Assembly: GCA_027557655.1 (NCBI GenBank)
Contig: CP064915.1
Span: forward strand, 752,902 to 816,901
Source: Candidatus Kinetoplastibacterium crithidii
GTDB lineage: Bacteria; Pseudomonadota; Gammaproteobacteria; Burkholderiales; Burkholderiaceae_B
Length of the DNA: 64,000 bases
Direction of reading: 5' to 3'
The notes beneath the pieces are model-generated. The model was not told where the DNA came from. It worked only from the letters and a program-made list of their open reading frames with translations, and did no database searches. This document shows, piece after piece, positions 1 to 9,989 of this stretch (positions are counted from its first letter, which is position 1; each line of letters begins with the position of its first letter). A program made the translations under genes and the position numbers.

Positions 1-1
1 A

Positions 2-373
2 GAAGCATATATGAATGAAATTCAACTTGCTTTCTTTAAACAAAAACTACAATCCTTGGAACAAGAGATTTTATTAAAAGCAGAAGCAACTACGGAATAT
101 CTTAGAGAGACACAATTTGTACCTGATCCTGCAGATCGTGCAACTATAGAAGAAGAACACGCATTAGAATTAAAAAGTAGAGATAGAGAGAGAAAACTCT
201 TAAAAAAAATACAAAAAGCTATAGAATTGATTAATAATGGTGAATATGGCTGGTGTGAAGAAACTGGAGAACCCATAGGAATACCTAGACTACTAGCACG
301 ACCTACAGCAACATTATCTATAGAAGCACAAGAGCGAAGAGAAATGCGTCAAAAATTATATGGAGAACAATAA
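2..373 (+). CDS. dksA: RNA polymerase-binding transcription factor DksA (5' end outside window)
   Basis: DksA binds the RNA polymerase secondary channel and, with ppGpp, adjusts transcription of rRNA and amino acid genes. The coiled-coil part ([25 protein letters not shown]) is clear. The reading frame is open upstream of the ATG at 11: the residues before it (E-A-Y) align with the E. coli stretch just before its internal MNEAQL, so the true start lies left of position 1 and ATG 11 is probably internal. In the zinc-finger region only the first Cys remains ([10 protein letters not shown]); the other three positions are Thr, Ser and Ala. This is the low-cysteine, zinc-independent type known in many proteobacteria. 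The end overlaps the longest hslV frame but not the preferred hslV start. Confidence 0.9.
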   Translation, partial: EAYMNEIQLAFFKQKLQSLEQEILLKAEATTEYLRETQFVPDPADRATIEEEHALELKSRDRERKLLKKIQKAIELINNGEYGWCEETGEPIGIPRLLARPTATLSIEAQERREMRQKLYGEQ

Positions 374-416
374 AAATATTTATCAAAATAGACAAAAATA
401 TAACAAGGATATTCTA

Positions 417-950
417 ATGGAAAATTTTCATGCTACTACCATAGTATGTGTTAGAAGAAAAAATCAAGTATCTATAGGAGGTGATGGACAAGTTACCATG
501 GGTAATATTGTTGTAAAGAGTACAGCCAAAAAGATACGCCGATTATATAGAGATAAAATATTAACGGGATTTGCAGGAGCAACTTCTGATGCATTTACTT
601 TACAAGAATTATTCGAAACAAAACTAGAGAAATATTCTGGTAATCTGACTCGTTCTGCAGTAGAAATGACTAAAGAATGGCGTACTGATAAATTTCTTAG
701 AAAATTAGAGGCTATGTTAATAGTTGCAGATGATACAAAAACTTTTATTCTCACAGGTAATGGAGATGTTCTCGAGCCAGAATATGGTCTAGCTACAGTA
801 GGTTCAGGAGGACCATATGCACATGCCTCTGCTCTAGCATTACTACGAAATACTGACTTATCTCCTAAAGAGATAGTTAAAAAATCATTAGAAATAGCAA
901 GCGACCTTTGCATTTATACAAATAATAATCATATTATTGAAACTTTATAG
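417..950 (+). CDS. hslV: HslV, peptidase subunit of the HslUV (ClpYQ) protease
   Basis: HslV is a proteasome-like threonine peptidase that forms double hexamers capped by the HslU ATPase in the cytoplasm. The ATG at 417 is preferred because AAGGA lies about ten bases upstream and the protein then begins [14 protein letters not shown], as I recall for Bordetella; an ATG at 360 would add 19 unrelated residues. The catalytic Thr would be residue 7, so a six-residue propeptide must be removed. [31 protein letters not shown] and GSGGPYA are typical motifs. The length of 177 residues is normal. It is directly followed by its partner hslU. Confidence 0.96.
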   Translation: MENFHATTIVCVRRKNQVSIGGDGQVTMGNIVVKSTAKKIRRLYRDKILTGFAGATSDAFTLQELFETKLEKYSGNLTRSAVEMTKEWRTDKFLRKLEAMLIVADDTKTFILTGNGDVLEPEYGLATVGSGGPYAHASALALLRNTDLSPKEIVKKSLEIASDLCIYTNNNHIIETL

Positions 951-987
951 AATAAATATATCTTGCATAAAAAGGAAACCACGTATT

Positions 988-2334
988 ATGCCAATATCAG
1001 ATCATAGCAACATGACTCCTAAGGAAATTGTTAACCATTTAGACAAACATATCATTGGACAAAACCGTGCAAAACGAGCTGTTGCTATAGCTCTAAGAAA
1101 TCGCTGGCGTCGTCAACAAGTTATTAAAGAATTACGTCAAGAAATATATCCAAAAAATATTCTTATGATTGGTCCAACTGGAGTTGGAAAAACAGAAATA
1201 GCTAGAAGACTCTCTCAATTATCTAATGCTCCATTCATAAAAATAGAAGCAACAAAGTTTACTGAAGTTGGTTATGTAGGCAGAGATGTTGATACTATAA
1301 TTAGAGATTTGGTAGAAAAAGCTATTAAACAATCAAAAGAAAGTGAAATGGATTCTATAAAAATAATAGCAGAAGAAGCTGCTGAAGAGAGAATCCTAGA
1401 TATATTAGTCCCACCACCAAATAGGAAAGATGAGGAAGAAAAAATATTAACAGATAACAACAATACTCGTCAGACATTCAGAAAAAGATTAAGAGAAGGG
1501 AAACTTGACGAACTTGAAATAGAAATACCAGTTCCTGTCTCTGTCTCAAATTTTGATATAATGACTCCTCCTGGTATGGAAGAAATGGCTGATCAGTTAA
1601 AAAATATATTTGCTGGTATTAGCCAAGATAAGAAAAAAAATAAAAAAATGAAAGTTATAAATGCAATGAAGATTATGGTTGAAGAAGAATCTAACAAAAG
1701 AATCAATAATGAAGAAATAAAATCCAAAGCAATTACGAATGTAGAACAAAATGGCATAGTATTCTTAGATGAGATTGATAAAATAGCGACTAAACATGGT
1801 TCTGATAATATTGAGGTATCTCGTCATGGAGTGCAAAGAGATCTGCTCCCACTAGTAGAAGGAACTACTGTTAACACGCGTTATGGTTCAATAAAAACAG
1901 ACCATATATTATTTATTGCATCGGGTGCTTTTCATTTATCAAAACCGTCTGATCTAATTCCTGAATTACAAGGCAGGTTCCCTATAAGAGTAGAATTAGA
2001 CTCCTTATCAATAGAAGATTTTGTACATATACTCAGAGATACCGATGCGTCACTAACCAAACAATATCTTGCACTCATGAAAACAGAAGGTATCGAAATA
2101 ATATTTACAGAAGAAGGAATAAATAAAATTGCAGAAATAGCATTCTATGTTAATGAGAAAAATGAAAACATAGGAGCAAGAAGATTATATACTGTAATGG
2201 AAAAACTTCTTGAAAATATTTCTTTTGAAGCTCCTTCTTTAAAAGATAAGAATATAACAATAGATGCTAATTTTGTTAAAGAACAATTAGGAGATATAGT
2301 CTCAAAAGAAGATTTAGCATCTTTTATTCTGTAA
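988..2334 (+). CDS. hslU: HslU, ATPase subunit of the HslUV protease
   Basis: HslU is a AAA+ unfoldase that feeds substrates to HslV. It shows Walker A GPTGVGKT at about residues 62-69, the GYVGRDVD pore-loop region, an inserted I-domain in the middle third, Walker B IVFLDEID, sensor and arginine-finger segments ([25 protein letters not shown]), and a C-terminal hydrophobic tail that docks into HslV. The ATG at 988 is chosen because AAGGA sits 12-16 bases upstream and MTPKEIV follows shortly; the longer frame from 937 would overlap hslV and add 17 unrelated residues. Cotranscribed with hslV. Confidence 0.96.
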   Translation: MPISDHSNMTPKEIVNHLDKHIIGQNRAKRAVAIALRNRWRRQQVIKELRQEIYPKNILMIGPTGVGKTEIARRLSQLSNAPFIKIEATKFTEVGYVGRDVDTIIRDLVEKAIKQSKESEMDSIKIIAEEAAEERILDILVPPPNRKDEEEKILTDNNNTRQTFRKRLREGKLDELEIEIPVPVSVSNFDIMTPPGMEEMADQLKNIFAGISQDKKKNKKMKVINAMKIMVEEESNKRINNEEIKSKAITNVEQNGIVFLDEIDKIATKHGSDNIEVSRHGVQRDLLPLVEGTTVNTRYGSIKTDHILFIASGAFHLSKPSDLIPELQGRFPIRVELDSLSIEDFVHILRDTDASLTKQYLALMKTEGIEIIFTEEGINKIAEIAFYVNEKNENIGARRLYTVMEKLLENISFEAPSLKDKNITIDANFVKEQLGDIVSKEDLASFIL

Positions 2335-2360
2335 ATAAAACTTCAAATATTTTTAATCCA

Positions 2361-2390
2361 GCTAGCGTTACAATACCCTCTCCCGCTAGC
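2361..2390. terminator. inverted repeat between convergent hslU and DUF493 gene
   Basis: GCTAGCG at 2361-2367 pairs with CGCTAGC at 2384-2390 around a 16-base loop. It is conspicuously GC-rich for this genome and sits between two convergent genes. No long T-run follows on either side, so a bidirectional terminator is likely but not certain. Confidence 0.45.
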
Positions 2391-2404
2391 AATTAAAAGA
2401 TTTA

Positions 2405-2662
2405 TCAAATAACAAATCTGACCAATGGAATATTATTCAATTCATTGTAAATTTTAATAAAATACTCTCTTGAAGTTATATAAACATTTAACGTAATACT
2501 AATATATTTCCTAGACTTACTAAAATTAATATCAATTTTATCATCAAAAACAACTCTCAAATTATTTAATGATTCTATAATTTTTTTACTAAAATCATCA
2601 TGATTACATCCTATTATCTTTATAGGAAAATAATTTGGATAATGACTACTAAAATTCCTCAT
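2405..2662 (-). CDS. DUF493 (YbeD-like) family protein
   Basis: A small cytoplasmic protein of 85 residues with the DUF493/YbeD signature: FPIKIIG near the start, a hydrophobic helix, and a C-terminal beta strand ending in LVRFVI (ferredoxin-like fold in the family). Biochemical function is not established. It lies six bases downstream of dacA on the same strand, the dacA-ybeD order seen in many proteobacteria. There lipB and lipA normally follow, but here the next gene is convergent hslU, so the lipoate genes are missing from this locus. Confidence 0.8.
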   Translation of the reverse strand: MRNFSSHYPNYFPIKIIGCNHDDFSKKIIESLNNLRVVFDDKIDINFSKSRKYISITLNVYITSREYFIKIYNELNNIPLVRFVI

Positions 2663-2668
2663 AGCTAT

Positions 2669-3907
2669 TTATCTAAAGAATGATTTGGAAGCTATCCATC
2701 TTTTCATATAATCTATAGATATTCGTAACAAACCAGCTTTATTTACGTTTTGCAATGAAACTATAGGGACAACTTTTAAAATATTATTATCGATAGTAAA
2801 CTGTAGATTACCAACCAACTGACCTTTTTGCAAAGGAGCAATAAGAGGGTCTATACGTTCAACAATAAACTTTATATCAGATAAACGACTTCTAGGCACT
2901 GTCAACCAAACTCTATCAACAGGACCTAGATTAACTTTATCTACAGTTCCACCCCAAACTTTTGCTTTAATTTGACTTTCATTAGTTTGTTCATTTATAG
3001 AAACAGTATCAAAATTTTGAAAACCCCAATTCAATAACTTCAAGCTCTCTTCTGTTCTAGTGGATTCACTATTAGCGCCCAATAGAACAACTAACATACG
3101 CCTATCTCCACGTATAGCTGTTGCAACAAGACAATATCCGGCAGAATCTGTATACCCTGTTTTTAAACCATCAACAGAACTATCAGACCACAATAATCTA
3201 TTACGATTAGTCTGCAAAATATTATTATATTTAAATTCTTTCTGTTTATAATAGTGTAGGAAATTTGAATGATCTTTAATCATTCTTATAGCCAATAAAG
3301 ATAAATCCCTTGCTGTTGTTATGTGATTAGTTTCAGGTAAACCTGTAGAATTCATAAAATTACTATTGCTCATACCAAGATATTTAGCTTCTTGATTCAT
3401 GAGAGCTACAAAAGAATCTTCATCACCACTAACTGACTCTGCTAAAGCTATAGAAGCATCATTACCTGACTGAACTATCACTCCCTGCAATAACTCATGA
3501 ATAGACACTCTAGTTTTAGGCTCTATAAACATTCTAGATCCGCCGGTTTTCCATGCCTTATCTGATGGCACTACACTTTGATCTAAATCTAAACGTTTAT
3601 CATGCAAAGCATTAAATGCTAAATATGACGTCATAATTTTTGTAAGTGAGGCTGGCTCCAATTTTACATCAGGATTGTATGATGATAAAACCTGCTCACT
3701 ATTCACATCAACTACGATCCATGACTTGGCGGCTATCTTAGGAACTGGTAACCTAGAAACATCAACTACTGGTACAGCCAACCTATTAGCGTCTCCAGAA
3801 ATAGATATAACAGATGTACGGTTCTCTAACTCTGTATCAGAAGAAAAAGACACACTACAGATAAAAAACGAAATGATAAAAAATGCTAATCTCAATAATA
3901 AATTCAT
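2669..3907 (-). CDS. dacA: D-alanyl-D-alanine carboxypeptidase (PBP5/6 family)
   Basis: This enzyme trims the terminal D-Ala from peptidoglycan pentapeptides in the periplasm. An N-terminal hydrophobic signal peptide covers about residues 1-22. The catalytic SxxK is SLTK at 87-90, SGN is at 147-149 and KTG at 249-251, all intact. The C-terminal third is the beta-rich PBP5 domain followed by an amphipathic segment (YMKRWIASKSFFR) that can anchor it to the inner membrane. The 412-residue length is typical. With mrcA at 18592 it shows that this reduced genome still makes and edits a cell wall. Confidence 0.93.
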   Translation of the reverse strand: MNLLLRLAFFIISFFICSVSFSSDTELENRTSVISISGDANRLAVPVVDVSRLPVPKIAAKSWIVVDVNSEQVLSSYNPDVKLEPASLTKIMTSYLAFNALHDKRLDLDQSVVPSDKAWKTGGSRMFIEPKTRVSIHELLQGVIVQSGNDASIALAESVSGDEDSFVALMNQEAKYLGMSNSNFMNSTGLPETNHITTARDLSLLAIRMIKDHSNFLHYYKQKEFKYNNILQTNRNRLLWSDSSVDGLKTGYTDSAGYCLVATAIRGDRRMLVVLLGANSESTRTEESLKLLNWGFQNFDTVSINEQTNESQIKAKVWGGTVDKVNLGPVDRVWLTVPRSRLSDIKFIVERIDPLIAPLQKGQLVGNLQFTIDNNILKVVPIVSLQNVNKAGLLRISIDYMKRWIASKSFFR

Positions 3908-4019
3908 CAGATAATTAACTTTAAAAATACATCCTAATTTTTCAAAAAACTAAAACATAATCAAAAATGTTTTAAGTATATTTATAATTACTACTATTAA
4001 AAGCTAATTTTATTACATT

Positions 4020-4679
4020 TTAATATGAAATAATACTAGACTTCAGATAAATAGATACCATTTCACGCAATAATAATAATTTTCCATGAAAAAAATGAGA
4101 ACATGATGGAATCATAATAATTGGTATAGATCTTGGCCGAGCCCAATCCAACATTTCATTAAAAGGCACAACTTCATCTGTTTCACCATGAATTATTATG
4201 GTCTTCTCTGGAAGATGAATTTCACTAAATTGGAAACGTTGTACAGCAGAGCCAATAAGCATCAAAAACTTTATATTAAAATATTTATTATCATTATATA
4301 ACTTTGAATACAATTGTGCAGCAACAGCAGATCCAAATGAAAACCCAAAAAGGAAGCAGGGCAATTCAGAAAAATCTGGATAGATAGCAATAATTTGCTG
4401 CATCAGAGCACTCATATCACTAGTCTCACCTACACCATTATCAAAAGAACCATCTGAATCACCAACACCCCTAAAATTAGGCCTGACTGCTACAATACCT
4501 TGTCTTAAACACTCTCTAGAAATCGTTGTTATTACTTTATTATTACGATTGCCACCATATAATGGGTGAGGATGTAATATCAAGGCCCAACCAAGAATTT
4601 TATGTTCAGGTAATTCAATTGCGCAATCAACTAATCCAGCAGAACCAATTAATTTCTTTATTGTTGTATTAATCAGCAT
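4020..4679 (-). CDS. alpha/beta hydrolase family protein
   Basis: A 219-residue single-domain alpha/beta hydrolase. The nucleophile elbow is GFSFGS (Ser about 114), the likely acid is Asp168 in HGETDEVVP and the likely base His195 in PSCSHFF. HPHPLYGGN and RPNFRGVGDSDGSFD form the oxyanion and strand regions, a pattern typical of the COG2945 group. The substrate is unknown. It has no signal peptide, so it is probably cytoplasmic. Transcribed in the same direction as dacA and upstream of it, 112 bases away, and divergent from birA. Confidence 0.75.
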   Translation of the reverse strand: MLINTTIKKLIGSAGLVDCAIELPEHKILGWALILHPHPLYGGNRNNKVITTISRECLRQGIVAVRPNFRGVGDSDGSFDNGVGETSDMSALMQQIIAIYPDFSELPCFLFGFSFGSAVAAQLYSKLYNDNKYFNIKFLMLIGSAVQRFQFSEIHLPEKTIIIHGETDEVVPFNEMLDWARPRSIPIIMIPSCSHFFHGKLLLLREMVSIYLKSSIISY

Positions 4680-4924
4680 AAATATAAAAGTCCAAAAACG
4701 TTGTAATTTGTATTAAAATAAAGATAAATTTACTATTTAATAAGTTTATCTCAACTTCATATGAGAGAATATCTTTTTTCATTATCTTTCTAAGAAGCAA
4801 ATAAAATTTGGCATTTCTTTAGAAAATCTATAACGAATAAATAATATCTTTAATATCATCTAATTCTTTAAATTGTCAGAATTTTTACCAAGATAGTTTA
4901 CATAGACATTTAAATTGCAAAAAT

Positions 4925-5734
4925 ATGTTACAAATTTTGAAAAAAAACTTACCAATGTTTCATAATATTGAGTGGACTGAATCAATAGATTCTACTAACA
5001 CAAGCTTAATAAAAAAAATAAAAGCGAATTATATCAAAACACCCTATTTAGAAGGAACTAACAACCAATTTGCTGGCAGAGGAAGACAAGGAAAAAAATG
5101 GATAAGCAATAATGATCTAACATTTTCTTGTGCTTTTAATATTAAAATTCATTCTATTAATTTGCCATCAATTGCTATTGTAGCAGGAATAAGTGCTTGT
5201 GAGTCACTAAGAGAATTAGTATGTGATAATAATGCATGCCTAACACTAAAATGGCCAAATGATATTCAATGGAGCAACAAAAAAGTCTCTGGAATACTAG
5301 TAGAAACAATTAAAGATCATAAAAGAGATAATTGTTACTTTGCGATAATAGGTATAGGTATTAATTTAAATAAATCGATTGATAAGTCAACTGATCTTAA
5401 TAGGCCGATAACTGATTTATCTGAAATAACTAATCAATCTATTATTAACCGTGAAAAAATTATAAAGATAATAACTACAATATCAGAATCATGGTACAAA
5501 GATATATCTATTTTGGAAAAAAATGGTTTACAAGATTTCCATGAACGATTCAAGAAAATTGATTATTTATTTGGGAAGAGAATCAAAATTGAGAAAGAAA
5601 ACAAAATGATCCAAGATGGAATAGCAAATGGTATAGATCAATTTGGACATCTAACCTTGAAGACAATATCTGGTGTAAAATCATTATATCCTGATAATAT
5701 ATCTATTTACTATAAAAATGATTGTTCTGATTGA
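4925..5734 (+). CDS. birA: biotin-[acetyl-CoA-carboxylase] ligase, catalytic form without DNA-binding domain
   Basis: BirA activates biotin to biotinyl-AMP and attaches it to the biotin carrier protein of acetyl-CoA carboxylase, needed for fatty acid synthesis. The ESIDSTN start, biotinyl-AMP loop GRGRQGK (about 51-57), KWPND (109-113), SGILVE and IIGIGINLN motifs are all present. The N-terminal helix-turn-helix of the E. coli protein is absent, so it cannot act as a repressor in that way. The end overlaps coaX by 17 bases, which implies translational coupling. Confidence 0.92.
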   Translation: MLQILKKNLPMFHNIEWTESIDSTNTSLIKKIKANYIKTPYLEGTNNQFAGRGRQGKKWISNNDLTFSCAFNIKIHSINLPSIAIVAGISACESLRELVCDNNACLTLKWPNDIQWSNKKVSGILVETIKDHKRDNCYFAIIGIGINLNKSIDKSTDLNRPITDLSEITNQSIINREKIIKIITTISESWYKDISILEKNGLQDFHERFKKIDYLFGKRIKIEKENKMIQDGIANGIDQFGHLTLKTISGVKSLYPDNISIYYKNDCSD

Positions 5735-6515
5735 CTCTGGTAATAGTAGAATAAAAATCGGCTGGCTAGATTATAGAATGAGCATTGCTCATCGTGAACC
5801 TCATGCCGCTATATTTGATAATTTAAATATAAAATCTCTTGGCCAATGGATTATTACCTTACCAAGAACTCCATTATATGCAATTGGGTCTAATGTAGCA
5901 GGTAAACAAAGAGAATCTATAATTACTCATGAATTAAATTCTATTGGTTGTAAAATAAAATGGATTTCTGCTGAAAAAGAACTATTAGGATTAACTAATA
6001 ATTACGAACAACCATTATTATTAGGATCTGATAGATGGGCATCTATGATAGGAGTTCTATCTAGACAATCAAAAGAACACCCTCCTCTTATTGTAGCTAG
6101 TTTTGGTACTGCAACTACTATAGATATAATAAGTCCTGACAATATATTTATAGGAGGCATTATATTACCAGGAACTTTTATGATGAGACAAGCATTAACT
6201 AATGGTACTGCTAACCTACCAATGACTCATGTTAATACAACAAATTTTCCTACAGATACTGTAAAAGCAATAAATTCTGGTATCGTAGCAGCACAAACAG
6301 GAGCATTGTTACATCAATATAATGCAGCATTTAATAAATATAAACAAATACCAAAAATTTATGTTACTGGAGGAGTATGGCCAGAATTAGAAACTGAAAT
6401 TCGTTCATTAATAGAGAAAAATAGATTACCTAATCAACAACCAACAAAAATTGATTATTTGGATAGACTAGTTTTAGATGGCCTAGCATGTATCGCCAAA
6501 CTAGATTTTAAATAA
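5718..6515 (+). CDS. coaX: type III pantothenate kinase (CoaX/Baf)
   Basis: CoaX phosphorylates pantothenate, the first step of CoA synthesis. The N-terminal phosphate loop IDSGNSRIKIGW begins at Ile5, and GSDRWASM, FGTATTIDII and GGIILPG are characteristic ASKHA-fold motifs. Length 265 residues is normal. In Bordetella the orthologue was named Baf and lies next to birA, as here. Together with panB at 11382 it indicates that pantothenate and CoA metabolism are kept in the symbiont. Confidence 0.93.
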   Translation: MIVLIDSGNSRIKIGWLDYRMSIAHREPHAAIFDNLNIKSLGQWIITLPRTPLYAIGSNVAGKQRESIITHELNSIGCKIKWISAEKELLGLTNNYEQPLLLGSDRWASMIGVLSRQSKEHPPLIVASFGTATTIDIISPDNIFIGGIILPGTFMMRQALTNGTANLPMTHVNTTNFPTDTVKAINSGIVAAQTGALLHQYNAAFNKYKQIPKIYVTGGVWPELETEIRSLIEKNRLPNQQPTKIDYLDRLVLDGLACIAKLDFK

Positions 6516-6645
6516 AATCTATATAATTCCTATTACAAATAACATATCTTAAAACAAGTTGGATAATGATAATCATAAAACTTACTTCTCATTTAATTTA
6601 TTATGATACCCATATATACTATGGTAGTATAATCTCCAAATACCT

Positions 6646-6709
6646 ATCATCTGGTTGAATTTGATACTAATATTATTCCTAATAATCAGTACTCAACAAC
6701 CAAGATGAT
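6646..6709. terminator. possible terminator structure between convergent coaX and aspS
   Basis: ATCATC+TGGTTG at 6646-6657 can pair with CAACCA and GATGAT at 6697-6709 with one bulged A. A smaller 7-bp hairpin (TATACTA/TAGTATA) lies at 6615-6631. The rest of the 230-base spacer shows no open frame. The loop of the larger structure is long, so confidence is low. Confidence 0.35.
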
Positions 6710-6745
6710 TTCTTAAAAGGTACTTATAGTATATGCATAATATTA

Positions 6746-8530
6746 TTAACTATCACTATTAATACTAATATGCAATTCTTCCAAATGATTCTCTGCTATT
6801 AATGAAGGGGCCTGTGTTAGTAAGCACTGGGCTCTTTGTGTTTTTGGAAAAGCAATAACATCTCTAATAGACTCAGAGGAAGTAAGTATAGCAACTAGTC
6901 TATCCAAACCAAAGGCAATACCTCCATGAGGAGGAGCTCCATATTGCAAAGCATCTAACAAAAAGCCAAATCTAGCTTTAGCTGTTTCCTCTGTAAAATT
7001 TAGCGCTTTAAATACTTTTTTTTGTATCTCTTCTTTATGAATACGAATAGACCCTCCTCCTATCTCCCATCCATTTAAAACCATATCATATGCTTTGGAA
7101 AATACTTTATTATAAGATCCTTCTTCTAGAAAAATCTCATGTCCATCTTTAGGACTTGTAAAAGGATGATGTATAGCAACATAACGTTTATCATTCTCAT
7201 CATATTCAAACATCGGAAAGTCTACAACCCAAAGCGGTTTCCAGTCATTAGTAAACAATCCAGTATCCTTAGCAAATTTGCTATTTCCTATTTTTAATCT
7301 CAAGGCTCCAAGTGCATCATATACAATCTTACTTTTATCTGCACAAAAGAAAATAATATCACCATCTTCAGCTCCAACTCTCTCCATTAATAGATGGAGA
7401 GCACTATCACAAATATTTTTTATGATAGGTGATTGCATACCATCACGTCCATTATCAAGATTAATAATCTTAATGTAAGCTAACCCACTTGCTCCATATA
7501 TACCAACAAATTTAGTATAACTATCAATATCGCTCCTAGAAATGGAAATGCCACCAGGTACTCTTAAAGCAACGACTTTACCATCAGCATCCGAAGCTAC
7601 AGAAGAAAATATTTTAAAATCAACATTTCTAACAATATCTGTAACATTTGATAATTTCAAATTAATACGAAGATCAGGTTTATCTGAGCCATAACAACTC
7701 AAGGCCTCTTCCCATGAAAGCACTGGAAAAGGATCAGGTAAATCAATGTTCTTTAATATTTTAAAAATATTTCTAATCATTTTTTCAAAAATAGAACGAA
7801 CCTCTTGCTCATTTGTAAATGATAATTCACAATCAATTTGGGTAAATTCAGGCTGTCTATCAGCACGTAAATCCTCATCACGAAAACATCTCGTAACTTG
7901 ATAATATCTATCAAATCCAGAAACCATTAGCATTTGTTTAAACAATTGTGGAGATTGAGGTAATGCAAAAAAATGACCATCATGAACACGTGAAGGAACT
8001 AAATAATCACGCGCTCCTTCTGGAGTACTTTTTGTTAAAATAGGAGTTTCAATCTCTATAAATCCAGAGTCATCTAAAAATTTCCTGACTAACTTAGACA
8101 CATTATATCTAGTCCTTAGATTTGTTTGCATTAATGGTCTTCGCAAATCTAAAACTCTGTTAGAAAGTCTTGTGGTTTCGGATAAGTTGATATCATCTAA
8201 ATTAAAAGGTAATGATCTTGCTGAGTTAAAAATTTCTAATTTAACACAATTAATCTCTATATCACCTGATACTAAATCGATATTTTTTGTTCCATCAGGT
8301 CTAAATCGAACAACACCCTCTACACTAATACAATACTCATTGCGTAGTGTTTCTGCTAAAGAAAAACAAGAATTCTTGGGATCAAAAACTATTTGTATCA
8401 ACCCAGTATGATCTCTCAGATCTATAAATATTACCCCTCCATGATCACGACGACGATGAACCCAACCATATAACACAATATTCTGACCAAGAAACTTATT
8501 AGAAACCTGACCGATATAGCAGCTACGCAT
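6746..8530 (-). CDS. aspS: aspartate--tRNA ligase
   Basis: A class II aminoacyl-tRNA synthetase that charges tRNA-Asp. The N-terminal OB-fold anticodon domain ([22 protein letters not shown]), motif 2 region ([23 protein letters not shown], split here as [11 protein letters not shown] and RQPEFTQ), the bacterial GAD insert in the middle, and motif 3 ([14 protein letters not shown]) are all present. At 594 residues it is full bacterial length. In many betaproteobacteria the enzyme is non-discriminating and also makes Asp-tRNA-Asn; the sequence alone does not settle this. Upstream on the same strand is the DUF502 gene, 41 bases away. Confidence 0.95.
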   Translation of the reverse strand: MRSCYIGQVSNKFLGQNIVLYGWVHRRRDHGGVIFIDLRDHTGLIQIVFDPKNSCFSLAETLRNEYCISVEGVVRFRPDGTKNIDLVSGDIEINCVKLEIFNSARSLPFNLDDINLSETTRLSNRVLDLRRPLMQTNLRTRYNVSKLVRKFLDDSGFIEIETPILTKSTPEGARDYLVPSRVHDGHFFALPQSPQLFKQMLMVSGFDRYYQVTRCFRDEDLRADRQPEFTQIDCELSFTNEQEVRSIFEKMIRNIFKILKNIDLPDPFPVLSWEEALSCYGSDKPDLRINLKLSNVTDIVRNVDFKIFSSVASDADGKVVALRVPGGISISRSDIDSYTKFVGIYGASGLAYIKIINLDNGRDGMQSPIIKNICDSALHLLMERVGAEDGDIIFFCADKSKIVYDALGALRLKIGNSKFAKDTGLFTNDWKPLWVVDFPMFEYDENDKRYVAIHHPFTSPKDGHEIFLEEGSYNKVFSKAYDMVLNGWEIGGGSIRIHKEEIQKKVFKALNFTEETAKARFGFLLDALQYGAPPHGGIAFGLDRLVAILTSSESIRDVIAFPKTQRAQCLLTQAPSLIAENHLEELHISINSDS

Positions 8531-8571
8531 TACAAAAACTCCATTTTATATTTATATTGACTTACAAATAC

Positions 8572-9156
8572 TTAATCCTTAGGAGCAACTACTCCCATAG
8601 ATACAATATATTTCAAAGCATTATCAACAGTTATATTCAAAGGTATGATTTCCTTTTCATTCACAATCAAAAAATAACCGGATGTAGGATTCGGTGTCGT
8701 CGGTACATAAACACTGACATATTTATCAGACAGACCAGATAATAACGAATCCTTAGGAACTCCAGTCAAAAAAGCTATTGTCCAACAAGATTCCCTAGGA
8801 TATTGTATTAAAACAGCCTTCCGAAACGACTGACTCTCCGAAGACAAAATAGTATCACTAACTTGTTTAACAGAATTATATATAGAACGTACCAACGGTA
8901 TACGTCCTAATATAAACTCCCAATACTTCAAAATAGTACGTCCAATCAAATTAGCGGCTAATAAACCAGTAATCCAAATCACTATAAATACTAATATCAA
9001 TTGAAACCCTGGTATATTACATCCAAATAGTGACTGTGAAGATAAGAATTTAGGTACAAATGCATCGAGAATACTAACTAATAAATTTAGCACCCATAAA
9101 GTAATAACCAGGGGAACCCAAATCAATAAACCAGTAATGAAATATTTTTTTAACAT
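8572..9156 (-). CDS. DUF502 family inner-membrane protein
   Basis: A 194-residue protein with two N-terminal transmembrane segments (about residues 5-30 and 50-75), then the conserved GRIPLVRSIYNSVKQV stretch and a soluble domain with VPTTPNPTSGYFLIV. This is the DUF502 pattern; function is unknown. ATG 9156 gives MLKKYFITGLLIW, which fits the family; a TTG at 9168 would add only four residues. In related free-living bacteria the same gene lies between an FmdB-type zinc ribbon gene and aspS, exactly as here. Confidence 0.85.
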   Translation of the reverse strand: MLKKYFITGLLIWVPLVITLWVLNLLVSILDAFVPKFLSSQSLFGCNIPGFQLILVFIVIWITGLLAANLIGRTILKYWEFILGRIPLVRSIYNSVKQVSDTILSSESQSFRKAVLIQYPRESCWTIAFLTGVPKDSLLSGLSDKYVSVYVPTTPNPTSGYFLIVNEKEIIPLNITVDNALKYIVSMGVVAPKD

Positions 9157-9183
9157 GAAAAGTATCAATTTGTAAATAACTGC

Positions 9184-9453
9184 TTAATTATTAGATAAAT
9201 CTGAAGTACTACTATTGTCATTTGGTTTTTCAGACTTTGTTACCTGCTCTTTTTCAGACTTGTTGTTTTTACTATCTCTAAAATCAGTTACATACCAACC
9301 ATTTCCTTTTAACTGAAAGCTAGGAGCTGTAACTTGCTTAGAATATGAACTGCTACCACAATCTGGACACTTTTGAATAGGATTATCGTTCATTTTTTGT
9401 AAAACATCATTGACACAACCACATGTCATACATTTATAGGTGTAAATAGGCAT
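9184..9453 (-). CDS. FmdB-type zinc ribbon protein
   Basis: A small protein of 89 residues starting MPIYTYKCMTCG with two CxxC pairs (CMTC and CPDC), the FmdB/CxxC-SSSS regulatory zinc-ribbon family, followed by KGNGWYVTDF and a low-complexity polar tail rich in Ser, Lys and Asn. Its molecular role is not known. It is first in the run FmdB - DUF502 - aspS on the minus strand, with 27 bases to the next gene. Confidence 0.85.
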   Translation of the reverse strand: MPIYTYKCMTCGCVNDVLQKMNDNPIQKCPDCGSSSYSKQVTAPSFQLKGNGWYVTDFRDSKNNKSEKEQVTKSEKPNDNSSTSDLSNN

Positions 9454-9989
9454 AACAACCTCGCAGATAAATAAGACATAATTTACAAATCAAAGGTTTG
9501 ATACATAAATATGTGTTTATATAAACTTACAGAAAAAAACCAAAAACATCTAAATATTATCAATATTTATAATTTATATCTTATTAAGATTGACATATAA
9601 AAAGTAATGTTAAAAAATTAATCATAGTTATAAAATAATTACATATTAATATATCATCTTGAGGTTACTAATATCTCAAATAAGAGCAAATTTAATATCA
9701 AATTGACTTTTGAAGGTCTTTTGTTTTTACAACTTAAAACAATAGCTTGTTGTAAAAAAGTTTTTACTGTTGCCTTAAATATAATTTAGCAAAATCAAAA
9801 TTTTATAATTTATATAAAACAGCATCCACTTACCAAAAATTATTGTTTTATTTTTGTAAAAAAAAACAATAATAAATATATCTTATATTAATGATATTAT
9901 CTTTATTAAAAGCAATAACTTTTAAATACCACTTCCAAGACATAATTTGTTAGTAATAAAAATTTTATAAATAAACAGGAGGATTTTTT
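9454..9989. other. 536-base gene-free AT-rich region with two hairpins
   Basis: This is the longest stretch without a gene in the window. I see no open frame that resembles a protein. It holds a perfect TTGACA at 9590-9595 without a good -10 box at 16-18 bases, a hairpin with a 10-bp stem (9724-9733 with 9749-9758) followed shortly by GTTTTT, and a second hairpin with an 11-bp stem (9839-9849 with 9863-9873). It separates divergent genes, so it probably contains their promoters, and its length suggests the remains of an eroded gene. Confidence 0.5.

Noticed and set aside
360..416. Longer N-terminus for hslV
   Set aside because: The extra 19 residues match no HslV, overlap dksA, and lack a ribosome-binding site, while ATG 417 has AAGGA upstream.
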